This document shows positions 7,818 through 13,893 of a DNA stretch of 14,197 bases, piece after piece. Every line of letters starts with the position of its first letter. Position 1 is the stretch's first letter. The stretch is from Bacillota bacterium. GTDB taxonomy: Bacteria > Bacillota > Clostridia > Lachnospirales > Anaerotignaceae. A program made the translations under genes and the position numbers. The DNA lies in contig JAEZPX010000095.1 of assembly GCA_023413275.1 (NCBI GenBank), positions 1 through 14,197 on the forward strand, in the 5' to 3' direction. A model generated the notes under the pieces. That model saw nothing but the letters and a program-made list of their open reading frames with translations, did no database searches and had not been told where the DNA came from.

Positions 7818-8879
7818 TCACCTACTTTTCATGGCCTCCGCCACCAATTGCTCTACTTCCTCAACAGGAATTTTTTCAATACGGCATTGTCCAATTTTTT
7901 CGGGGAATACAAAGCTAATAGCTCCACCCCTTCTTTTTTTATCCATTAACGTTCCCTGAGCAATCTGCTGGGCAGAAAACTCGGTTTTCACTGGCAACCC
8001 ATTTTTCGTTAATGCCTTGCGAATGCGTTCTGCCAAACCACTTTCTGCCAAACCTCTAGCTTCGGCAGCATTGGCAATTAGGTAAAGCCCGATGGCAACC
8101 CCATGACCATGGGAAATGGAAAAGTCGCTTAGTTTTTCTATGGAATGTCCTAAGGTATGCCCTAAATTCAACAACTGACGTTCTCCATTGTCAAACTCAT
8201 CCCGCATTACAATATCTCTTTTCATAGTCACACATATTTCAATGATTTCTTCCAAGTCTTGGGTAAAATCTAATGACGCGACCCTGTTAAATAAATCTTC
8301 ATTTCCTATAATTCCGTACTTCAAGGTCTCAGCAATGCCATCGGCAAAAACTTCCTCTGGGAGAGCTTGCAGGGTATTGGTATCGCAAAGAACCAACTTC
8401 GGCTGATAAAATGCTCCAGCCATATTTTTTCCCGCCTTTAAATCAATGGCAGTTTTCCCTCCTACAGAGGAATCTACTGCCGCCAAAAAAGTGGTGGGGA
8501 TTTGCACAAATTCAATTCCTCTTTGATAAACTGCAGCTGCAAAGCCTGCCATATCCCCTACGACACCGCCACCCAAAGCAACAACAATATCTTGTCTTGT
8601 TATTTCACGCTCTGCCAGAAACTCTAAGATTTCACTTAGGGTGCCGATATGTTTTGAACCTTCTCCCCTTGGAAACACAAATTTGCAAAAATCAAACCCT
8701 GCATTTGTTAATGAATGGGCAACGGTGGCAGAAAATAAGGTGTCTACTTTGTCATCTGTTATCATTGCCACTTTGCAAGGAGACATACGGCTTGCAATTT
8801 CTTTGCCAACTTGTGTTAAGAGACCTTTTCCAATTAATATATCGTACTGGGTAGATGTATTTACTTCGACTTTTTTCAT
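7818..8879 (-). CDS. aroB: 3-dehydroquinate synthase
   Basis: AroB cyclises DAHP to 3-dehydroquinate with NAD+ and a divalent metal. The 353-residue protein has the NAD-binding run ALGGGVVGDMAGFAAAVYQRG at 101-121 and QIPTTFLAAVDSSVGGKTAID at 126-146. The three metal ligands are E184 (in GIAETLKYG), H241 (in NLGHTLGH) and H257 (in SHGHGVAIG), assigned by alignment with the E. coli enzyme from memory. The ATG has GAGGGGT 7 bases upstream. It starts 12 bases after tyrA and is followed by aroA after 5 bases. Confidence 0.96.
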   Translation of the reverse strand: MKKVEVNTSTQYDILIGKGLLTQVGKEIASRMSPCKVAMITDDKVDTLFSATVAHSLTNAGFDFCKFVFPRGEGSKHIGTLSEILEFLAEREITRQDIVVALGGGVVGDMAGFAAAVYQRGIEFVQIPTTFLAAVDSSVGGKTAIDLKAGKNMAGAFYQPKLVLCDTNTLQALPEEVFADGIAETLKYGIIGNEDLFNRVASLDFTQDLEEIIEICVTMKRDIVMRDEFDNGERQLLNLGHTLGHSIEKLSDFSISHGHGVAIGLYLIANAAEARGLAESGLAERIRKALTKNGLPVKTEFSAQQIAQGTLMDKKRRGGAISFVFPEKIGQCRIEKIPVEEVEQLVAEAMKSR

Positions 8880-8891
8880 ATGGGCAACCCC

Positions 8892-9740
8892 TCATTCAAA
8901 TTCCTTTATATCGTCTATTGCTAGGCGTTTTTCCTTACCCTCTTTTAGAATTGCCTTTAATTTCTCCCCATCTTTTTCTCGTATTGCTTTGCTGTAAACC
9001 TGCAAACGTTCAATCAAGCCATCAATTTCATCTGCAAGAAAATCGCTGTTATCTAAAAACAATTCCGTCCACATGGTTTCATTGAGCTTTGCCACACGGG
9101 TCATATCATGAAAGCTTCCTGCTGAAAACCCTTTAAATTTAGGGGATAATTCACTTTTGATGTATGCGCTGGAAACAACGTGAGCCAATTGAGAGGTATA
9201 TGCAATCATTTGGTCATGTTCTGCATCGGTGGCAACTTGCATTTTTGCAAAACCAAGACTTTTAAAGAAGAAACTTAACTCATTCATAGGTGCAATATCC
9301 GTTCCTGTATAAGGTGTTAAAATCATTGTTGCACCTTCAAATAAGTCGGGGGTTGAATACGTAAAGCCACTACGCTCAATTCCAGCCATAGGATGGGCAC
9401 CGCAGAAAATGAATCCATTTTCTGCTGCCACCTCCTGCAATGGTTGGCAAACACCCCGTTTAATGCCTGCACAGTCAACAACCATCGCACCCTTTTTAAA
9501 CTGGGTAGCAAATTTTTTTACATAATCTACCGTTGCACCTGGATATAAAGCGATCAAAACCAAATCGCAGTTGGAAGGGTTCCCTGCCTCTAAAATATCA
9601 TGTACCGCCTCTGCCAACTTTGCACTGAACCGAACGCTTTCCGATTCATCCCAGCCAAATACAGTATGATCCGTTTTTTGTTTGATTGCCTTTGCCATAG
9701 AGCCCCCAATGAGCCCCATACCAATTACTCCTATATTCAT
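8892..9740 (-). CDS. tyrA: Prephenate dehydrogenase
   Basis: TyrA oxidatively decarboxylates prephenate to 4-hydroxyphenylpyruvate, the step committed to tyrosine. The 282-residue protein starts with a Rossmann fold (GVIGMGLIGGS at 4-14), then CDLVLIALYPG, VVDCAGIKRGVCQPL, the substrate-pocket motif GAHPMAGIERSG, and the helical second domain containing TSQLAHVVSSAY. It ends soon after that domain: the C-terminal ACT domain found in B. subtilis TyrA is missing, so direct feedback by Tyr through such a domain is not expected. The ATG has GAGGTGA upstream. The gene follows aroF after 80 bases. Arogenate as an alternative substrate cannot be excluded from sequence. Confidence 0.94.
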   Translation of the reverse strand: MNIGVIGMGLIGGSMAKAIKQKTDHTVFGWDESESVRFSAKLAEAVHDILEAGNPSNCDLVLIALYPGATVDYVKKFATQFKKGAMVVDCAGIKRGVCQPLQEVAAENGFIFCGAHPMAGIERSGFTYSTPDLFEGATMILTPYTGTDIAPMNELSFFFKSLGFAKMQVATDAEHDQMIAYTSQLAHVVSSAYIKSELSPKFKGFSAGSFHDMTRVAKLNETMWTELFLDNSDFLADEIDGLIERLQVYSKAIREKDGEKLKAILKEGKEKRLAIDDIKEFE

Positions 9741-9820
9741 AAACTCACCTCAATTTCCTTTCTTTCAGAACAGCCACTCTTAACCTTCAATAAGTCTGCT
9801 ATCTTCTTTTATTCCGTCAA

Positions 9821-10834
9821 TTAATCATCAAATCTGCAAGCGAAAGGTCTAATCTGGAATACAGCCTTTGCCACATCGTCGAATGCTTCCGGCGTCAATG
9901 ATTGTGCTCCATCGCATAAAGCATGCGGAGGATCATTATGCACCTCAATCATCAAACCATCTGCTCCCGCAGCAGTTGCCGCCAAAGCCATGGGCTTCAC
10001 CATGTATGAGTATCCTAACGCATGGCTGGGATCAATCACTACAGGTAGGTGGGTTAATTTTTTCAAAACAGGAATGATGGATAAGTCCAATGTATTTCTA
10101 GTTCTTGTTTCAAAGGTACGAATACCCCTTTCACAAAGAATTACATTCTCATTACCACCCGCCATAATATATTCAGCGCTCATCAGCAGTTCATCAATGG
10201 TATTTGCTAAGCCTCTTTTCAATAAGATTACCTTTTTTGTCTTACCGAGCTCTTTTAAAAGTTCAAAGTTCTGCATATTTCTTGCCCCAACCTGCACAAC
10301 ATCAACGGGATCAAATAAGGGGAGGTGGGTAATATTCATAATTTCAGAAACGATAGGCAGCCCTGTCATCTTTTTTGCCTCGAGCAAAAGGTCAATGCCC
10401 TCACCCAGCAGGCCTTGGAAAGCATAAGGAGAAGTACGGGGTTTGAAGGCACCCCCACGCAAGAAACCAGCACCGGATTTCTTTACGCACTCTGCAACAA
10501 AGCAAACCTGTTCTCTTGATTCTACCGAGCAGGGACCAGCAATAATCTGGAATTCTCCACCACCAATTTTCACCCCATTTACATCAACTACTAGTCTTCC
10601 GTTATGGAATTTTTTATTTGCATTTTTGAATGGCTCTTGAATTCTCTGAACATTTTCTACAATATCCAAAGAACGTACCAAATCCATGTCCACACCGGAG
10701 GTATCTCCAACCAAACCAACAATGGTATGATTTACTCCAACAGACATATGTGTATCAATGCCCATGCTTCTTAACCACGCCTTCAAGTTATCAATTTGTT
10801 CCGGCTTTGTTCCGTTTTTCAACACTACGATCAT
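9821..10834 (-). CDS. aroF: 3-deoxy-7-phosphoheptulonate (DAHP) synthase, type I-beta with N-terminal ferredoxin-like domain
   Basis: DAHP synthase condenses phosphoenolpyruvate and erythrose 4-phosphate, the first and controlling step of aromatic synthesis. The 337-residue protein matches the Thermotoga maritima type. An N-terminal ferredoxin-like regulatory domain at about 1-70 (MIVVLKNGTKPEQ) precedes a TIM barrel with IIAGPCSVESREQ (97-109), RGGAFKPRTSPYAFQG (126-141), LLKRG (204-208), DPSH (268-271) and IEVHNDP (296-302). The metal ligands C102, H271, E297 and D308 are all present. The ATG at 10832-10834 has AAAGGAGG 8 bases upstream; the 24 preceding in-frame codons lack a binding site. 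In T. maritima the extra domain mediates feedback by Tyr and Phe, so the same may hold here. Expression is set by the attenuator upstream. Confidence 0.96.
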   Translation of the reverse strand: MIVVLKNGTKPEQIDNLKAWLRSMGIDTHMSVGVNHTIVGLVGDTSGVDMDLVRSLDIVENVQRIQEPFKNANKKFHNGRLVVDVNGVKIGGGEFQIIAGPCSVESREQVCFVAECVKKSGAGFLRGGAFKPRTSPYAFQGLLGEGIDLLLEAKKMTGLPIVSEIMNITHLPLFDPVDVVQVGARNMQNFELLKELGKTKKVILLKRGLANTIDELLMSAEYIMAGGNENVILCERGIRTFETRTRNTLDLSIIPVLKKLTHLPVVIDPSHALGYSYMVKPMALAATAAGADGLMIEVHNDPPHALCDGAQSLTPEAFDDVAKAVFQIRPFACRFDD

Positions 10835-10931
10835 ATCTTTATCCTCCTTTAGTTTGTACCTTTGTTTTCTAATTTTGAAAGATGCTTCGCTCATAACAGA
10901 ATCCACTTACATATTTTGGGTTTTCCAGTAT

Positions 10932-10970
10932 AAAAAGAAAGACTCCGCAGCGAATTTCACTGCGAAGTCT
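10932..10970 (-). terminator. Attenuator terminator in the aroF leader
   Basis: The minus-strand RNA folds into a stem with arms AGACUUCGCAG (10970-10960) and CUGCGGAGUCU (10950-10940), extended inward by three more pairs to a three-base loop: 14 pairs in all, two of them U-G. It is followed by UUUCUUUUU. It lies about 100 bases before the aroF start, after the leader peptide and not after a gene, so it should decide between early stop and read-through. Confidence 0.9.
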
Positions 10971-11055
10971 ATTTAGCCTTCATTCTAGAAAAAACCATCA
11001 AAACCAACCGTCTTTTCTCACAGTAAAATTCACTTTGAATCTCTGAAAACACGGT
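10950..11055 (-). promoter_or_regulatory. Attenuator switch: 1:2 hairpin versus antiterminator
   Basis: Two exclusive folds compete. Antiterminator: bases 11033-11017 (GUGAAUUUUACUGUGAG) pair with 10966-10950 (UUCGCAGUGAAAUUCGC) in 17 consecutive pairs, four of them G-U, which uses up the 5' arm of the terminator. Competing hairpin: ACCGU-G-UUUUC (11055-11045) pairs with GAAAA-G-ACGGU (11017-11007), with an inner AUUCA/UGAAU helix, hiding the antiterminator strand. The 5' arm of this hairpin starts inside the last Tyr codon of the leader's Tyr-Phe run, so a ribosome stalled there would block it and favour read-through. Pairings were found by eye, without energy calculation. Confidence 0.85.
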
Positions 11056-11098
11056 AAAAGTAAAAGTATGTAGTTGCAGCAAAATTGATCTGATTCAT
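11030..11098 (-). CDS. Aromatic-rich leader peptide of the aroF operon
   Basis: This 22-codon frame begins with ATG at 11096-11098 and ends at TGA 11030-11032. A GAGGT site lies 7 bases upstream. Residues 11-15 read Tyr-Phe-Tyr-Phe-Tyr, with further Phe at 6 and 18: seven aromatic residues in 22, no Trp. The frame lies about 40 bases after the predicted transcription start. Its stop codon overlaps the 5' strand of the antiterminator. By analogy with the pheA, trp and his leader peptides of enterobacteria, the peptide itself is probably not functional; translating it senses charged tRNA-Tyr and tRNA-Phe. No T-box element is visible in the leader. Confidence 0.87.
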   Translation of the reverse strand: MNQINFAATTYFYFYRVFRDSK

Positions 11099-11144
11099 AT
11101 TCGCAACCTCTTTCACAATTAATTTTATTTGGTTATTTTTAAAC

Positions 11145-11173
11145 ATACTACCACAAAGACATTTGTATGTAAA
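11145..11173 (-). promoter_or_regulatory. Promoter of the aroF-tyrA-aroBAC-pheA-aroQ operon
   Basis: The -35 box TTTACA (11168-11173) and the -10 box TAGTAT (11145-11150) are 17 bases apart. Transcription should start near 11138 and produce a leader of about 300 bases before aroF. Short inverted arms ACATAC and GTATGT lie on the two boxes, and three CCTGA repeats (plus strand) lie upstream at 11204, 11233 and 11252; whether these bind a regulator is unknown. Confidence 0.75.
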
Positions 11174-11260
11174 CCCTATTTTTCAGAAATTTGTGAATAC
11201 TGCCCTGAAATACCCGGATTATTGCTAAAAAACCTGAATCAAACTATGTAACCTGACTTA

Positions 11261-11398
11261 TTATAAAAAAAGAAGCTTCATTCGCTTCATACGTTTTCCA
11301 GACTCATTAAATTTCGCAAGTTCCTCCGTCTCTAATTGGCGGAGGAATCTACGAAATCTTGTACCTCTTTTTTGAATAAAGTATAGAATTTTCCCCAT
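11261..11398 (-). CDS. Possible small basic protein (45 residues), or part of a small RNA
   Basis: An ATG at 11396-11398 opens a 45-codon frame ending in TAA. The protein would be very basic, with RFRRFLRQLETEELAKF in the middle and GKRMKRMKLLFL at the end; I recognise no family. It starts about 16 bases after the predicted transcription start, but its ribosome binding site is weak (AGAAG), unlike most genes here. The same stretch holds a strong hairpin and its stop codon falls just after the terminator U-run, so the transcript of about 150 bases could instead be a non-coding RNA. Evidence for transcription is good; evidence for translation is weak. Confidence 0.4.
   Translation of the reverse strand: MGKILYFIQKRGTRFRRFLRQLETEELAKFNESGKRMKRMKLLFL
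11265..11288 (-). terminator. Terminator of the small transcription unit upstream of aroF
   Basis: The minus strand has GAAGC, a seven-base loop, GCTTC and then seven T. The stem is short (5 pairs) but the U-run is clean. It lies about 90 bases before the aroF -35 box and separates the two transcription units. Confidence 0.6.
11309..11359 (-). other. Long imperfect hairpin in the small transcript
   Basis: Minus-strand arms AGATTTCG...TTCCTCCG (11359-11340) and CGGAGGAA...CGAAATTT (11328-11309) pair over about 20 positions, with a short weak section (TAGA against CTTG) between two 8-bp helices and an 11-base loop. The stem buries both a CCUCC (anti-Shine-Dalgarno-like) and a GGAGG sequence. 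Confidence 0.65.
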
Positions 11399-11419
11399 TT
11401 CTTATCTTTATCTTCTATT

Positions 11420-11448
11420 AAAATATCACAATTCGTGATATTTGTCAA
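11420..11448 (-). promoter_or_regulatory. Strong promoter with palindromic operator in the spacer
   Basis: The -35 box is a perfect TTGACA (11443-11448) and the -10 is TATTTT (11420-11425), 17 bases apart. Between and partly over the -10 lies a perfect palindrome at 11422-11442: arms AATATCAC and GTGATATT around five bases. A palindrome in this position is typical for a repressor dimer that blocks RNA polymerase. I cannot name the regulator. The predicted transcript runs leftward into the small frame ending at 11261. Confidence 0.75.
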
Positions 11449-11699
11449 TAATTTGTAATTATTTGTAGCATTATTAGGTTTTATGGGATTATTTTAATTA
11501 TTATAGCATGAATTTATATTTAATTCAAAATAAATGATAGCAATTTCTTAAAATTTACTAGTAATTAAAAATTAAATTGATGCCAATTATTTACTTTAAA
11601 TATAAAAAAACATATATGGTAATTAACAAAACTTACATTTATACTTCTTCTCTATTTTTTGAATTTATGGATAACATAATAAAAAAAGGAGGTGTGATT

Positions 11700-12023
11700 A
11701 TGAATCAAACCCTTGATAGAAATGAATTAACTGAAGCATTGGCGAAAAACACACTGGATGATATTCCTACACCAAAACCCGACGCAAAGAAAATTACAGG
11801 CTTGATAAAACAGAGTGGGAAAATCACAGGCTATCGCCTGTCTGATGACACAATGATTGATAAGAATCAAGCTATAGAAATGGCACGGCAAGGAGAAATA
11901 GCAGGTGTTGGCATTGCCCATCGAAAGGATACGGAATATTTAAAATCCATCCCCGATGGTACAGAAGACAATAACCTGTCTAACTTGCCAACCGTATCAG
12001 CAGAAAAAATGAGTAACCGATAA
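11700..12023 (+). CDS. DUF3892 domain protein
   Basis: This 107-residue soluble protein belongs to the DUF3892 family, whose function is unknown. The domain covers about 31-98: ITGLIKQSGKITGYRLSDD (32-50), a conserved helix DKNQAIEMARQGEIAGVG (54-71), and the terminal element YLKSIPDG with NNLSNLPT (80-98), as in other Firmicutes members recalled from memory. The first 30 residues are a charged, Pro-containing extension. I chose the ATG at 11700 because AGGAGGTG lies 5 bases upstream; a longer in-frame opening exists back to 11577 but is AT-rich noise. The gene stands alone between its own terminator and 250 bases of very AT-rich DNA (11449-11699) in which I see only a weak candidate promoter (TTTACT-N17-TATATG at 11590-11618). 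Confidence 0.85.
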   Translation: MNQTLDRNELTEALAKNTLDDIPTPKPDAKKITGLIKQSGKITGYRLSDDTMIDKNQAIEMARQGEIAGVGIAHRKDTEYLKSIPDGTEDNNLSNLPTVSAEKMSNR

Positions 12024-12113
12024 ATTACTCAGTAAAGTAATTTTAGCTAAAAAAAGAATTTCACCATGCAACTTTGCTCATGCACTTTAAGATAGTTGCT
12101 TACCAATAATCTG

Positions 12114-12139
12114 GGTGTCGGCTTCGCCGACACCTTTTT
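12114..12139 (+). terminator. Terminator of the DUF3892 gene
   Basis: GGTGTCGG, a CTTCG loop and CCGACACC form a perfect 8-bp GC-rich stem followed by five T. It lies about 90 bases after the DUF3892 stop. There is no T-run on the opposite strand, so it serves plus-strand transcription. A weaker AT-rich hairpin (AAATTACT...AGTAATTT) sits directly at the stop codon. Confidence 0.88.
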
Positions 12140-12183
12140 CAATTGCCTAAATTTTACAGATTAAATAAAATGCAAGCTCCCCA

Positions 12184-12969
12184 CTATTTCAACCGTTGAC
12201 GCACTACCTCATACATCAAAATACCCGCCGCAATGGAAGCATTTAAGGATTCCGCCTGTCCCGGCATGGGTATTTTTACCCATCGGTCACACAAACTTGC
12301 TACTTCATCAGAAAGACCTCTTGCTTCATTGCCAATTAAAAATGCACAACCCTTTTGTAACTGCAAATGATAAGGGAGACTTTCACCTTTTAAATGGGCA
12401 GCATATAGTGAAATATCTCTTTTTTTCAATTCTGACGAAATTTCATCTAATGCAATATTTTGGAACACAGGTACATGAAATATGGAACCCATAGTTGCCC
12501 GCAAAACCTTTGGATTGTACACATCCACACTACCTTTTGAAAGAAAAATTCCATCCACACCGCTTGCGTCTGCTGTGCGTATCACAGTACCAAGGTTGCC
12601 AGGATCATTAAGTTCTTCCGCCAAGAGAAAAAAGGAATCTTCTTTTAACCAGATTTTATCTCTGTTTTCTTTCTGCTTTTTGCAGACAGCCAATACCCCT
12701 TGGGGATTTTCTGTGTCTGATAATAGAGAAAACAATTCCTCAGAAAGGACATAGGTTACTGCTCTATTTTCAAAAAATTCTACTCCATTTTCTTCTGCAA
12801 ATGTCTCTGTCATCAAGAACTGCTCCACTGGCCAATCCAGAGGAATTTCAGAAATAAAACGAAGCCCTTCGGCTACGAATACCCCTTCTTTATCACGATT
12901 TTTTCTTTGATTTAAGCCTTTTACCCGCTTAAATATTTTATTTTGATGGCTCTCAATTTTTATCGCCAT
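12184..12969 (-). CDS. TrmH/SpoU family RNA 2'-O-methyltransferase
   Basis: This 261-residue protein has the two-domain layout of SPOUT RNA ribose methyltransferases. The N-terminal L30e-like RNA-binding domain is at about 1-100 (SHQNKIFKRVKGL, FVAEGLRFI). The catalytic knotted domain carries motif 1 NDPGNLGTVIRTADA at 121-135 (N125, R131), motif 2 LIGNEARGL at 211-219 and motif 3 IPMPGQAESLNASIAAGIL at 233-251, where SAM binds in the knot. It most likely methylates a ribose in 23S rRNA or tRNA; the target nucleotide cannot be told from sequence. The ATG has GAGGGAT 5 bases upstream. It is transcribed alone, divergent from the LUD gene; I see no clear terminator after it. Confidence 0.92.
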   Translation of the reverse strand: MAIKIESHQNKIFKRVKGLNQRKNRDKEGVFVAEGLRFISEIPLDWPVEQFLMTETFAEENGVEFFENRAVTYVLSEELFSLLSDTENPQGVLAVCKKQKENRDKIWLKEDSFFLLAEELNDPGNLGTVIRTADASGVDGIFLSKGSVDVYNPKVLRATMGSIFHVPVFQNIALDEISSELKKRDISLYAAHLKGESLPYHLQLQKGCAFLIGNEARGLSDEVASLCDRWVKIPMPGQAESLNASIAAGILMYEVVRQRLK

Positions 12970-13000
12970 AATTATCCCTCGTTTCTAAAATTCTCTCTTT

Positions 13001-13030
13001 ATCATAATACAAAACACATTCTTATTGCAA
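13001..13030 (-). promoter_or_regulatory. Candidate promoter of the trmH-like gene
   Basis: TTGCAA (13025-13030) and TATGAT (13001-13006) are 18 bases apart, about 30 bases before the start codon. The match is moderate. Confidence 0.5.
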
Positions 13031-13104
13031 CATAAAGAAAATTGAGTATCTTTCTCTTGACAAGGATAAATAAAAGTTTGATTTCTATAATGGAAAAATT
13101 GTGT

Positions 13105-13131
13105 TAGAATAGTAATAAATATTTTTATTAC
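13105..13131 (+). promoter_or_regulatory. Candidate -10 and operator before the LUD gene
   Basis: An extended -10 element (TG-T-TAGAAT, 13105-13110, TG at 13102-13103) has no good -35 box. Directly after it lies a perfect inverted repeat, GTAATAA-N6-TTATTAC, at 13112-13131, at the expected transcription start and just before the ribosome binding site. It could be an operator; the repressor is unknown. Confidence 0.4.
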
Positions 13132-13147
13132 GAAAGGAGATTTATGC

Positions 13148-13786
13148 ATGAGTACACCGATCGAAATGAGAACTGAAATATTAGGCAAAACTGTGGTTTC
13201 AAAATTAGAAAGCAGACATTTTGAGGCTTACTACTGTTCTACCGCAAAAGAGGCTATGGAAAAAGCGATATCATTGGTGCCCGAAAAAAGCTCTGTTTCT
13301 TGGGGAGGCTCAATGACCATCCGCGACATGGGTCTTACAAAGGCTTTCCATGATGGAGATTTTGAAGTAATTGATAGAGATTTAGCAAAATCCCCTGAGG
13401 AAACTGCAAGTCTACATCGTCAAGGTCTTTTAGCTGATTATTTTATTACCAGCACCAACGCACTTTCCCAAGATGGTATTCTGGTAAATATTGATGGTAC
13501 AGGAAACCGCATTGCTGCCATGTCCTTTGGACCAAAAAATGTCATTATCATTTGCGGTATCAATAAAGTGGCTCCTAATCTTGATGCGGCAGTTTCCCGT
13601 GCAAGAAACATGGCTGCACCAACAAATGCATTTCGTTTTATGGGAAAAACCCCTTGCGTTACCACAGGTGTCTGCCATAATTGCACCTCTTCCGAATCAA
13701 TTTGCAGCCAAGTTCTGATTACAAGATTATGCAGACCCGCAAAAAGAATTAAAGTTATTATTGTTGGAGAAGAAATGGGCTATTGA
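13148..13786 (+). CDS. LUD domain protein (LutC/YkgG-like, DUF162)
   Basis: This 212-residue protein belongs to the LUD superfamily, whose characterised members LutB and LutC take part in L-lactate oxidation to pyruvate. Visible family features are the N-terminal helix region with EAMEKAISLVPEKSSVSWGGSMTIRDMGL at about 35-63, ADYFITSTNALSQDGILVNIDGTGNRIAAM at 96-125 and GPKNVIIICGINKVAPNLDAAVSR at 128-151. The C-terminal part has cysteines at 170, 176, 179, 186 and 195, an arrangement common in stand-alone clostridial LUD proteins and possibly metal-binding. No lutA or lutB is next to it, so a role in lactate use is not established. The ATG at 13148 has AAAGGAG upstream; an ATG four bases earlier is in another frame and stops quickly. 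Confidence 0.88.
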   Translation: MSTPIEMRTEILGKTVVSKLESRHFEAYYCSTAKEAMEKAISLVPEKSSVSWGGSMTIRDMGLTKAFHDGDFEVIDRDLAKSPEETASLHRQGLLADYFITSTNALSQDGILVNIDGTGNRIAAMSFGPKNVIIICGINKVAPNLDAAVSRARNMAAPTNAFRFMGKTPCVTTGVCHNCTSSESICSQVLITRLCRPAKRIKVIIVGEEMGY

Positions 13787-13893
13787 TTTCTCCTAGATTG
13801 CATAGTAAAGCGCAGGCCTTGTGTCCATAATAAATAAACGCCCACGAAGTACATGGCAACATGCATTTCAGCCTGTGGCAAAAGGAGAATGAA

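Noticed and set aside
10835..10906. Longer aroF frame starting at GTG 10906
   Set aside because: It has no ribosome binding site and the extra 24 residues are not part of the family; the ATG at 10834 has a near-perfect site and the canonical N-terminus.
10835..11138. T-box riboswitch in the aroF leader
   Set aside because: No T-box consensus or specifier stem is visible; the terminator is explained by the leader-peptide switch.
11577..11699. N-terminal extension of the DUF3892 gene
   Set aside because: The codons are AT-rich and unlike the domain, and a strong ribosome binding site directs the start to 11700.
13054..13092. TTGACA and TATAAT in the region before the LUD gene as one promoter
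   Set aside because: The two boxes are 23 bases apart, too far for a normal sigma-A promoter.
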